NCBI GenBank assembly: GCA_930367205.1
Contig: OV884015.1
Location: forward strand, 77,577,341 to 77,641,340
Direction of reading: 5' to 3'
Length of the DNA stretch: 64,000 bases
DNA from: Acanthosoma haemorrhoidale
Taxonomy: Eukaryota; Arthropoda; Insecta; Hemiptera; Acanthosomatidae
Shown here: piece after piece, positions 40,401-48,880 of the stretch
Layout: each line of letters begins with the position of its first letter
Numbering within the stretch: position 1 is the first letter of the stretch
The notes under the pieces: model-generated
Told to the model about the DNA's origin: nothing
Seen by the model: the letters and a program-made list of their open reading frames with translations, nothing else
Databases searched by the model: none
Position numbers and translations under genes: made by a program

Positions 40401-40523
40401 GAAAAGCGAATAAATCCACCCTCAACAATGGGTTCGCCTGGAGGTGGGATGTTTGGAAGCCCCCCGCAGCTCGGTGGGTCCGGAGGTCCCCTCTCTCTTG
40501 TGGCCCCACCTAGGACGCAGTGA
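28384..40523 (+). CDS. nub: nub: POU class 2 homeodomain transcription factor (nine exons joined)
   Basis: A nuclear transcription factor that binds octamer-like DNA through a two-part POU domain. In insects, Nubbin/Pdm acts in wing and leg patterning, neural development and immune gene control. Nine exons (28384-28434, 33886-33989, 37042-37149, 37264-37437, 38719-38781, 38893-39052, 39161-39373, 39687-39846, 40391-40523) join without a frame break. Order: acidic/serine-rich N-terminal segment; Gln-rich region with eight consecutive Q; POU-specific domain ([20 protein letters not shown] to LKPLLQKWL); linker; homeodomain (RRRKKRTS to [14 protein letters not shown]); a short Gly/Pro-rich tail. 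The sequences fit class 2 (Oct1/Oct2, insect nub/pdm2) rather than class 3 or 4. I cannot separate nub from pdm2 by sequence alone. The 5' end is uncertain (see 25597 and 6807). Confidence 0.95.
28435..33885. other. nub intron (5.45 kb)
   Basis: AT-rich with GC-mixed islands at about 30110-30400 (contains a G9 run near 30163), 30830-31060 and 32060-32350, and a ~0.8 kb dispersed repeat from about 32750. No internal exon was recognised. Confidence 0.55.
32750..33540 (+). repeat. ~0.8 kb dispersed repeat, copy 1
   Basis: Similar over most of its length to 44930-45660 in the same orientation. Shared blocks include GAATTATATCAA, AATAGTGTCTACAC, TAAACATTCATGCATTAAACC, GGTACTCNCNGTTG and GCATTAACT, with the same spacing. 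On the minus strand, GGTTCGATATCC near 33003-33014 resembles a Pol III B box and TAGCAAAGTG upstream of it an A box, so a tRNA-related head is possible. No long ORF. Element class not recognised. Confidence 0.55.
33886..33989 (+). CDS. nub: nub exon: acidic Ser-rich segment
   Basis: Acceptor TGTTTTCAG, donor GTATGT. Two bases complete a split glutamate codon, then 34 codons encode [20 protein letters not shown] and [13 protein letters not shown]. Segments of this kind precede the POU domain in Nub/Pdm and probably contribute to activation. It ends in phase 0. Confidence 0.9.
35766..35819 (+). repeat. 54-bp direct repeat, left copy
   Basis: It begins AGTCAAACGG and ends TTTGATTCTG. It matches 36342-36395 at 50 of 54 positions in the same orientation, starts 576 bp apart. 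It may be the ends of an inserted element or a local duplication. Confidence 0.9.
36342..36395 (+). repeat. 54-bp direct repeat, right copy
   Basis: Partner of 35766-35819, with four mismatches and no gap. It lies immediately after the G11 run at 36315-36325. Confidence 0.9.
37042..37149 (+). CDS. nub: nub exon: Gln/Pro-containing segment
   Basis: 108 nt in phase 0 between a TTTGAAGCAG acceptor and a GTAAAG donor. It encodes [20 protein letters not shown] and an alanine-rich helix with [13 protein letters not shown], a motif of the region before the POU domain in class 2 proteins. Confidence 0.9.
37264..37437 (+). CDS. nub: nub exon: polyglutamine region
   Basis: 174 nt, phase 0 at both ends, acceptor TTATATTTGCAG and donor GTAGGC. 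It opens [19 protein letters not shown], has eight consecutive glutamines made of mixed CAG/CAA codons, then a His-rich stretch. Gln-rich activation regions of this sort are typical of Oct1/Nub proteins. The repeat is a likely site of length variation. Confidence 0.92.
37438..38718. other. nub intron (1.28 kb)
   Basis: AT-rich. About 37964-38480 holds a decayed protein-like reading (separate entry). Nothing else recognised. Confidence 0.5.
37964..38480 (+). pseudogene. decayed ORF of unknown origin inside a nub intron
   Basis: A 64-codon reading contains [19 protein letters not shown] and [16 protein letters not shown]. After a single stop the same frame continues with [20 protein letters not shown]. 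Further on (about 38345-38455), another frame reads [20 protein letters not shown]. The text looks protein-derived rather than random, interrupted by stops and a frame change. Most likely a transposon or retrocopy relic; the family was not recognised. Confidence 0.3.
38719..38781 (+). CDS. nub: nub 63-nt exon
   Basis: 21 codons in phase 0: [20 protein letters not shown] plus Q. Acceptor TGAATTTTAG, donor GTATGT. It is symmetric (63 nt), so it could be skipped without changing frame; the following exon also starts with a GGL motif. Confidence 0.85.
38893..39052 (+). CDS. nub: nub exon: start of POU-specific domain
   Basis: 160 nt: 53 codons plus one base. After a Pro-rich lead-in ([17 protein letters not shown]) it encodes [20 protein letters not shown], the opening helices of the POU-specific domain, near-invariant in class 2 proteins. 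The split glycine codon is completed in the next exon. Confidence 0.98.
39161..39373 (+). CDS. nub: nub exon: rest of POU-specific domain and linker
   Basis: 213 nt. It encodes [40 protein letters not shown] and [11 protein letters not shown], covering the recognition helix of the POU-specific domain ([10 protein letters not shown]), followed by an Asn/Ser/Pro linker ([16 protein letters not shown]). It ends one base into a glycine codon. The linker is short compared with the Drosophila paralogues. Confidence 0.98.
39687..39846 (+). CDS. nub: nub exon: POU homeodomain
   Basis: 160 nt. It encodes [40 protein letters not shown] and [12 protein letters not shown], the homeodomain through helix 3. 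The RVWFCNR motif with cysteine at homeodomain position 50 is diagnostic of POU proteins. Donor AATAG|GTAAGC splits the arginine codon. Confidence 0.98.
39915..40290 (+). mobile_element. mariner/Tc1-type transposase relic in the last nub intron
   Basis: One frame (from about 39935) reads [20 protein letters not shown], then [20 protein letters not shown]. This corresponds to the transposase DNA-binding region with its sRSTVWRTI...GSVkdRPRSGRP pattern. Further on, another frame reads [19 protein letters not shown], like the catalytic-domain segment. Stops, a frame change and missing sequence between show a dead, deleted copy. Terminal repeats were not identified, so the limits are approximate. 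Confidence 0.7.
40391..40523 (+). CDS. nub: nub last coding exon: end of homeodomain, short tail and stop
   Basis: One base completes arginine, then [19 protein letters not shown], a Gly/Pro tail, and LVAPPRTQ before TGA at 40521-40523. The tail after the homeodomain is only about 35 residues and lacks the longer Ser-rich end seen in Drosophila Nub. Confidence 0.95.
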
Positions 40524-41430
40524 CCCTGGCCTCTTCATCAATCCTCGCTGCCACCATAAGTCCCTCGCAGAGTGAGAGTTGCATCAACGATGCAAATCAT
40601 CATTAACTCATCATGAGTAATATATCATTTTATCATTGTTGTATAGTGTACATACAAATAATAGGAAGAGCATTTGTGACAGACGGCAATGTGTCATGTA
40701 TTTTAATTCTCTAATCATTTAAATAATTATTTAGTTTTAAGTGTTTATATATAAATATATATACATATATCGCCATTTATGTCACATTTATATATTTGTA
40801 ATATAAAATTAGAATGTACGAATTTAGAGATTTTATTGGGCTCATGAAGATCCAATATTGTAATAACAAACATAAGTAATTATGAAATTCCTTCCTAATT
40901 ATTGCATCGTCCAATGTGTCGATTCATTTACCATGAGAATCTTATGTCAGTGTGAGAGAGTGCGTGCAATTCTTTTTACCGAACAACTTAAACAAAAATT
41001 TGGTTTATAAATTTAGAGATATTATTTATATGCTAGTGTTTATAGGAGCTGTATAGACAAAATTATGTGTACATTTTAGTATCCTAATTGCCTTTCTGTA
41101 AAGGACCTGTCTTTAATGTAAATAGTCCTTCTTTTAAGTTGATTATTCTTATTTCGCCAATTGTAAAGGTGTAGATTGTTTAAAAAATACTTGTTTAAAA
41201 AAGCCTTCTTTTTATTAAGATTAATCTAATATGTAAATTTCTTTTTTTATTATTGTTCAGATTTTCATAAGCTTACCAGACTAGAATATATAGAAATTAT
41301 TTTAATTATTGTATTACTTACATTTGGCTGAAAGAGAACATTGTAGAATAATCAAGTCATGACACAATTTCTTCATTAAAGAGTTCGACAAATTAAACTT
41401 TGTTAAACTGTGAGTTTATAAATAAAAAGG
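40524..41430 (+). other. nub: probable nub 3' UTR
   Basis: AT-rich, non-coding. It contains an octamer ATGCAAAT at 40590-40597, a Pumilio-type TGTAAATA at 41117-41124, and a polyadenylation signal AATAAA at 41421-41426 just before a foldback repeat. The true end may lie elsewhere. Confidence 0.6.
41421..41426 (+). terminator. possible nub polyadenylation signal AATAAA
   Basis: A canonical hexamer about 900 bases after the nub stop, followed by a GT-rich stretch (GGGTTTGTTAGG and GTTGTTGTGTATG). Other AATAAA-like sites exist in this AT-rich DNA. Confidence 0.4.
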
Positions 41431-41600
41431 GTTTGTTAGGAGATTGGCTGTGGTTGATAAAACAGAGTTGTTGTGTATGTTTTGATTAAATTTATCAATG
41501 GATAACGTTTTGACCTACTATGTTTGTCTGCATTCGGTCTTTGTGTGAAAAGGAGTTTGGTAACAACTCTCTTTCATCAACTAAAGCCGATTATTTAAAC
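41430..41600 (-). repeat. foldback/Penelope-like tail repeat, copy 3
   Basis: On the minus strand it reads ATGCAGACAAACATAGTAGG, TCAAAACGTTATCCATTGAT and ends ATCAACCACAGCCAATCTCC. A short opposing piece (CATCAACTAAAGCCGA at 41575-41590) lies at the right, so the copy is a truncated foldback. Confidence 0.7.
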
Positions 41601-43550
41601 TACTTCAGCTAGTTTGTTTTTTCAGACTTTTTGAAACCCTTTGGTCATCAACGGCGTTGTTTGTAACTCATTTGGGGAGCCCGCCGTTGCAAAACGAGGT
41701 GGTAAAAAAACATTACAGAAGAGGACACACCCCAGGCTCCCGGGAGTATGTCAGACCCTACTTTATTCTGTCGAACCCATTTAATGAAGTGATCTGTGTT
41801 ATATTAGAGTTAAAATTAGTAATCAAATGTTGATATTTTTAACAAGGGTTGGGTGACTCCAAAGATAAAAAAAAAATAAAAAAATTATATTATAAATCTG
41901 GAAAAAATTATCAGTGAAATTGATCTCAGACAGTTTATAGGGGCAAATAATAAGAGAGATAAATAAAAAGAGGGTGAGAGACATAAGTCTTCCAAAACAT
42001 ACAAGGTTCCATTTATTACAAAGTTCCTAGAGGAGTTATGTTTGGAACAATAATAACTGGGTATTTTATAAATTGTATATATCTTATATCCAGCATTGTT
42101 TTATTAAGTCAAGAATAAATACAAGTGAGAAGCATCTTTACGTGAGGACCAACAACAACAACAAGTTCCTATTTGCTTGGTTAGGGCAAACAATTATTAG
42201 ATTTTGTAAATTAGAATATTTTATTTATGCTCGCTTTAGTTCTGTGTTCATTTGTTTTTTATTTATTGACAAGGCAGGGTCTTAAATGAACTAAATCCTA
42301 ATCATGATTATGTTGATATTTTTGTTCGTGATATAGTTTACTAATCCTTCATTAAAAACAATGTTTTTTATTTTATTTATTTTTTTTGTTTTACCCTTAT
42401 CCTCAGTTTTTTGTTTGGTACTTTCTAGAGCCTAATAAAACACCATGAGCTGTTTAGAAACAATGTGTTTAACATTTCAAAATATGAAAATATATTGGAA
42501 AGAATTTGTACTGAAAAAAAAACAATAAATTTTTATCTAACGAACAATTCCCAGAAAGTCTCCTTGGATTTCATACTGTAAAAATGACAATACCAGTTTA
42601 CACTGTTAACTAAACTGATATTCTACACAAAGCTGGTAATCATTTATTGGCTAAGCAAATAAAACTTAATAATTAACAGCAAAAAGTGTGTGGTTTAGAT
42701 GAGAATATGAGTGAAAAAATTAATTTTTAAAACTCAGGTGTATATATTAACATGTATACCATTTTTCATTAAATTGTTTTAATACAGGTACTATAACTCT
42801 AAACATGCTATACTATAATAATCATTGTGTACCTAATCAAAATAGACTGTTAGTGTAGATATATCCTTGAGCCACTTAACTGTGTGCATGTTCAACTTTA
42901 ACTTAACAAGTTTATACTTTCATGTTTTCACATCAAGAAATAGCACTAACATAAAAATGCCAATTAAAGTAGATACATAAATAAATATACAAATCAAAAG
43001 GAAAAACAATTTACTTACAAACTAGAAAAAATGTAAAATATTTAACATAAGTTAAAGCTGAACAGACTTAATCATATCATTTCTCAGTCAAGGATTTTTA
43101 AAAGAGTTTTCTATGAGAAAAAATTGATTGTACTTTTGTTTGTTATTGATAACACCGATGTTAAAGTTTTCCTTTTCTTTGTTTTTTAAATATTTAATGT
43201 ATTGATGTATATTTTAGTTTGAAAAAAGTTTTTGTTATGTACAGTTGAGATAGGAGACGAGTGCAGTTCCTCCAGCCATATCATAAGGAGAGAGAGCACT
43301 CGTTTAGTGTAAAGTTGTGACAAGTTTTTGTTAATAGTGTTGTAAAGTGCAGTGTAGTCATTGTATTGTGTAACTTGATTTCAGTTTATATCCGACATGT
43401 ACAAAAAAAATATGTTTCACTTGTCAGTTGGGCAATAAATAGTCAGTCAGAATAGTATTTTCACAATATCTTTGTTATTTTTAATGAAATTCCTATTTTA
43501 TTTTTAAACTGGGAGCTCATAGTTAGTTGTGAATTCGTTAGATATTTGTA
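41601..43550. other. AT-rich non-coding DNA
   Basis: Short ORFs only, no recognisable domain. A small GC-mixed patch lies at 43240-43320. No RNA gene or identifiable element. Confidence 0.45.
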
Positions 43551-43925
43551 GATTATTTGTTAGGATACTGGCTTTGGCTGATAAAAAGAAAGATTTTAAA
43601 CAAATTTATTAATGGATATTATTTTGACAAATTATGAATGTTTGGTTCAGTTCCTAGTTTGAGATAGTAAGTGGATGGAAGTGAGATGTTGACCGCTTAC
43701 CACATATATAAGAGCTCTTCTAAGAGCTCTTAAGTAGATAAATAAATATTAACATTCCTTAAATATGTGGTAAGCTGGTTCAACACCTTACTTCGATCCT
43801 CTGACAATTTCATACTGGGACCTGATGAAAAGGCACATAGTTTGTGAAAATGTATTCCATTAATAAATTTAATAAAAATCCTAAAATCTTTCTTTCAGCC
43901 AAATCCGGAATCCCTACAAATAATC
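43551..43925. repeat. 375-bp foldback element of the dispersed family
   Basis: The left end GATTATTTGT and the right end ACAAATAATC are inverted. The arms pair along most of their length: TAGGATACTGGCTTTGGCTG on the left, CAGCCAAATCCGGAATCCCT on the right; inner GCTTACCACATAT pairs with ATATGTGGTAAGC. The centre has two AAGAGCTCTT palindromes. The right arm carries GGACCTGATGAAAAGG and GTGAAAATG, resembling the CTGATGA and GAAA boxes of a hammerhead ribozyme. Non-autonomous, no ORF. Confidence 0.8.
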
Positions 43926-44483
43926 CACTCATATCTATTTCATTTTAGAAATCCCTTGACTATGCCCCCATTGCGATTGTATATATTTTCACTGTGTACA
44001 AACCATTATAATTGATTAAGTAAATTTGATTCCAAATATACAACTTTTAGCCATGGGTGGAGTGGAGCTTTCTATCCATGGATGGAGTTATGAACCTTTG
44101 ACAAATAAAAGTTTTACATTGAAGTGGAACTTAAATCTAGCACAGGAATTAAATAATAGTTAGTCTCAAGCAAATAGTAGCCCATGGAATTCAGCTTTGA
44201 AGTAACCATTGGGTGATCATCCAAAGCCTCGCTTCATCATTCTTTTCAACTCTTCAAAGTACTATTTTCAGCTCAAAATGACCTGATGAGGTATTATAAC
44301 AAGTTGTTTTAATCCGTTTACTTTTCTCATATTTGTAAGAACCTAAAATATTACAAAATCTTCATTTTACTGTAATTTTTCTCCAGCCTTCTTTTCTTGC
44401 CATTTTTACAGCAAAAGCATTATTTATTAATAAACCCTGAGTTAATAGTTAGTGTCATAAGTATTTGAATGAGTTGAAGCATT

Positions 44484-44655
44484 TATTGGGAGATTGGCTC
44501 AGGTTTCTGAAAAAGAGATGCTAAGATGTAATGTAGTTTATTTGTGGACGTTTTGACATACTATTTGCGTCTGCATCAGATTCTCAGACCTATGAGCGAA
44601 CATGTCTTGAACAGTCAACATCATCCTTTCTCACTAGGACCTGAAGCATACCTAT
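44484..44655 (-). repeat. foldback/Penelope-like tail repeat, copy 4
   Basis: On the minus strand, 44592-44484 reads ATCTGATGCAGACGCAAATA, GTATGTCAAAACGTCCAC and ends CTGAGCCAATCTCCCAATAA. A plus-strand AGGACCTGAAGCATACC at about 44636 looks like the start of a second arm. Confidence 0.65.
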
Positions 44656-44929
44656 ATATCATTGTTAACATTATTTATTAAATGTGTGTTTCAAGCTGCA
44701 TGATGAATGCTACTTTAATACATATAAAAAACTGAACATTCTTTTAAAGACATTTAAGCATTATTTTAGTTAATGATATAGTAGTTAATGACTGATATAA
44801 GTTTAGTTTGTTATGGCCAGCAGTTATTACAAAAAGCATAAGCTGCACCATTTAGTTGCTTATAGTGATATTAAAGAAACCACAATAATGGATTTAACCT
44901 GATATTAAAAAAACAAATTAATTACCTCA

Positions 44930-45660
44930 CCTTTAGCTTCTTAATCTTTTAGGGCTGCAAAGCTATGGAAACATTAACAGCCTTTGATGCATGAATTATA
45001 TCAAGTTATCAAAAATAGTGTCTACACATGGGGATGCTATGTAATGTCATCGTTACTAATATAAAGTTTTAATAATACTAAAACAACTTCATTAATCATT
45101 GATTTTATTTATTCATTTACATTAATTTCTTTACTCTTTTAATAATTATCTCAAGTTGGGTTCTGACATACCAAACACTCATACTTTAACCAAATTTAGC
45201 CTTAACTATCTTTAACATTAAACACCTACACTTGGAAAACATGGATTATTTCACTAGTTGTCTCTATCCGCAGAGAAATGTAAATAGTTCTGGTACTCGC
45301 GGTTGTTGTCTTGAATTACTTAAACGTGCCGGTATTAACTCGTAGAGATTGATTGAATTCTTTCATCCGTGTCATTATCCTATTCTTCACTCTTCTTCCA
45401 CACACATGCCTGACATACTTCCAAAGTAAAAAGGTTTCTCACACCTTTAACTCAAATTATCAGCCATGCCTGCTTGGGTGAGTCTTCTCGTTAGCCTGTC
45501 TCTATGTTCCTTCTCGTCCAGCTCGTACTAAAAATACCGTCTCCCTTTCACCTCTCTCATCTTATTAGCTGGTTTCCCCCTCCTACTCTTGATGCCACCT
45601 ATGGTCGCAGATGGGCACTCAGGTTATCTCTATGCATTGGCAATTACAACAACTTTTGCT
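44930..45660 (+). repeat. ~0.8 kb dispersed repeat, copy 2
   Basis: Partner of 32750-33540, in the same orientation and block order (GAATTATATCAA, AATAGTGTCTACAC, CCAAACACTCATACTTTAACC, GGTACTCGCGGTTG, GGTATTAACT). It diverges by many substitutions and small gaps, so both copies are old. The last third is pyrimidine-rich in both. Confidence 0.55.
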
Positions 45661-46009
45661 TTTAATCTGACTTTAACCAATTAATCACAATTTATAATTC
45701 TCTAATAAGGACTACAGTAGTTAAGAAAAACTTTGTGTAGGTATATGAACAGAATTATTAGACCGGTTTGATCGGTTGGATTGTAATTCTTCCACCTCTT
45801 TTTTACAGATAATTCGTAGTGTTATGTGTGTTTTTCAAAAGGTCTTGACGTGAATTATTATTTATGTCTTCTTACTATAATAATTTGTCTTTTCTCAATA
45901 TTAAGTACCTTGCCATCATCTATGGGATTTGGCCACGCCATTTGGGAAAACTTCATTATGTACCCATCTGAGTTTACTCCAAATTAAAAAATGAAATTGC
46001 AAATTTGAA

Positions 46010-47600
46010 AACCTATATAAATTGAAAAATTATAGTAAGTTCAGGGGTCATGATAATAATTATAATCGATGTCAAACTTTTTATAGAAATAGTGAACAAA
46101 TAGTGAAAATTCGGGTTTTGAACAGCAAAATGGACAAATTCAGCAACTTATGTAACAGGTATGTGAAGAATGGTCAGATAACAGTGGAGGCACAAACAAA
46201 TACATGAGCCTAAGTATAATGAGGTGATAATAACGACTAAGGACCAAATGGACAATTAAGGCAATTCTAATAAATATAGTTTAGATCAGTGAGCTCTTTT
46301 TTTCTTGTGAGGATATTACGTTGAGCAATCTGTTTAAAGTTAATATGTATTTAGAAGAAAACAAACCACCACAAAAAAAAAAATTTATTCCCATGCCATC
46401 AATGCAAATTTTGGATATGTAAGTTAATTAATTGATGGATCAAGGTTTCTATTTTAAAGAAAACTTTTTTGAGAAAAAAAAAACAACAAAATTTTAGAAA
46501 TTTAAAACACTATTGATTGTAAAAAGTATAAATTCAATTGTGAATCAAAATTAAAAAATTTAACGTCAAAAAGAATATAATTATATGTAACAAATTGTCT
46601 ACATTTTTAAATTAGTGAATTTCTAAAGATATTAAAAAACAAAACGATTTTTAGAGATGAGCCCAGCTGTATAAAAGGATATGAACATTGCTCACAAGTT
46701 ACAGATCCCACACCCTATAATATTAACAATGCAATACAATACAAACTGAACCCTAAATTAATAGGATAAGCAAAAATTGAGATTGAGGAAATGTTAGCAT
46801 TTAATATTATAGAAATTTCCTATTTTCCATACAATAACCCCATTATTTTGGTATAAAAGAAGAAAAATGATCCTGTAACTGGAGAAACTATTGATTCAAA
46901 AATAAGAATATCCCTGGATGGCCGGTTTGTAAATAATCAATTCAAGTAATAAAACTGCTGATTTGTTTAATAGGAATACTTGTGAGAACCCTGAGCAAAT
47001 GGGCATTGATTTTAATGTAAATAATCTAACGGAATCAAACTTTCTTCAAAATATACAAGAAAAACTAAAGAAAGGTCCCCTAATAGCTATCAATTATTAG
47101 ATGGCTTCATTTGTAAAAGATTAGGAGAAAAGTTTTAGTATATTTAAATAAGCTGGATATGACCACGTTAATAAATTTAGTTCAAAATATCTTTCACATT
47201 CTGGGGTAAATAAATGTTTTAAAGTAATTAGGGAAAGATTCAATTGTAATAAATTATGGAAATTGATGGCTTCTAATTTAAATAAATGTGAAAGCTGTCA
47301 AAATAACAAAATTGGTCCATACTCTGTGGCTCCATATCAGAACATTTTACAAAATGGAAAATTAGATTTAATTTCAATAGATTACCTAGGACCTTTTGTC
47401 ACTCCAAGCAGATTTAAATCTATTTTTGTATTAATGGATAACTTCACAAAATTTGTTAAATTAGATCAAACTTTAAAGAATAATTTATATGGGCCTAGCA
47501 AATTCTTAACTTCTTTCATAAATGAGATCGGGAAACCTAACAGATGTCTTAGTGACAAGGCCACTTGTTTTACAACAAAAAAATGGAACAATTTTCCTCC
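46010..47600 (+). mobile_element. Ty3/gypsy retrotransposon relic (plus-strand part)
   Basis: In order: an Asn/Gln-rich gag-like reading (about 46022-46207); a protease-like patch (about 46400-46450); the start of reverse transcriptase (about 46640-46940, with PYNINNAIQYKLNPKLIG and KNDPVTGETIDSKIRISLDG); then an integrase zinc-finger region and core (about 47000-47600, with CESCQNNK, SIDYLGPF, LMDNFTKFVKL and CLSDKATCFT). The first two catalytic aspartates are present; the third catalytic residue (Glu) is absent because the core is cut short. Most of reverse transcriptase and RNase H is missing here but found inverted just downstream. Several stops; inactive. Confidence 0.8.
47263..47600 (+). 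pseudogene. gypsy integrase fragment
   Basis: Longest open part of the relic: HHCC-type CxxC (CESCQNNK) followed by the integrase core through CLSDKATCFTTKKW. The ORF stays open to 47802, but after about 47600 it runs antisense over RNase H sequence of the inverted fragment, so those residues are not integrase. Confidence 0.75.
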
Positions 47601-48350
47601 TGATGTAGGAACTATATCATTCATAGTGACATCATCGCTAACTAGTTCAGTTCTTATATTCCTAGACAATAAATTAGTAATGAGCATATACTTCCCAGTT
47701 AGGTACTATAATTCAAATGAATATGACAATAATTTTAGCCTCAATCTTTTAATTCTCTTGTTTTTAATTTTATCCAGCTCTTTATTAATAATATGGCGTT
47801 GAATGATCTGCATAGGTTATCGATAAACATATACAGAATTATGGAATTTTTGAAATTCAAATGTTAGGGCGAGTTGCTCTTTGTCAATTGGTTTCACAAT
47901 CTGACAGAGATCGACCAGCAATTAATAATGATTTCTTTTTTTGCACAAGGGAACACCCTATAGCTCAATGTCAGCTTCAATTTGAACAAGTTTATTTTGT
48001 TCGAAGGAACCTAGCATAGCAATTTTCCCAACCATATCTTTGATGTTATTCAATTGGGTGTCATGATTTGATGCCCATTGCCAGATAGTACGTTTCTTCA
48101 ATAGGTGTCTTAACTGTGATAACAACTCAGATAAATTAGGTAAGTGGCTCCTCAAATAATTTGTCATCCCCAATATTTTTTGAAGATCCTTAACAGAAAT
48201 ACCCCACAAAAAAAATATTTTAAATACCACATAAAAATGCAACTGCTTAGCGGTTTAAAACTTCTGGCTTCAGAGTACAGTATAGACATAAAATTGTTTA
48301 CACCTGATTGGAGTGTACAAGAATGTCAACCCCCGAAATAATTTTTAATC
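47600..48350 (-). mobile_element. Ty3/gypsy relic (inverted RT-RNase H part)
   Basis: On the minus strand, from 48242: LQKILGMTNYLRSHLPNLSE and LLKKRTIWQWA, the RT connection segment. Then an RNase H domain with stops: IDKEQLALTFEFQKFHN, KRIKRLRLKLLSY and YLTGKYMLITNLLSRN, ending near 47620. This is the part missing from the plus-strand relic. It is either an inverted segment of the same element or a second copy in opposite orientation. Confidence 0.75.
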
Positions 48351-48479
48351 CTAAAACATATGGTGAACCTACCGATTTGTAACCTTAACGCAAAAATATA
48401 ATTATTATTTATCTACTATTTATCTACCAACAAACATATGGAGTAGTGTTTAAAGTTTATATATTAAGTATTAGGTGCA

Positions 48480-48880
48480 AAATTTTAAGTGAAAATATTT
48501 TAGGTAAGTTCAGAATACCAAAATTGATTGCCACTAGGAGACTGTAGGGTCTAACAAGGCCGGACTAAAACATAGCGAGGTTAGGAAGAGAGGTCCAGAG
48601 GTTTTCATAAATGAGAAGGCCAAGTCTTGAAACATCAGTGCAGCTGCAAGTCCACCAGTTAGAGAGCCGTTGTTAGAATGATTTACAGGCCAAAACCTGG
48701 CTGGCCCTACTTATACCCAGCGGTGTCTCGTTAGTAGCCAATGATGTAAGGCGTTATTGTGGCCAATAATATTGCAGTTGCGGTGGCGCTTTGTTCTCGA
48801 CAGTGAACCTGCTACCTGCTCTACCCTTTCCAGCTTCTATGGGCTAGTTTTTTTGCCTAGCTATCTTCCGCACTGACAGT
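48480..48880. other. GC-mixed insert after the gypsy relic
   Basis: Markedly richer in GC than its flanks. No ORF or terminal repeat recognised. Position next to the gypsy relic suggests an LTR or 5' leader remnant, but no second copy was seen. Confidence 0.3.

Noticed and set aside
47603..47802. C-terminal part of the ORF containing the gypsy integrase fragment
   Set aside because: Beyond about 47600 the frame is antisense to RNase H sequence of an inverted gypsy fragment, so it is not a continuous protein.
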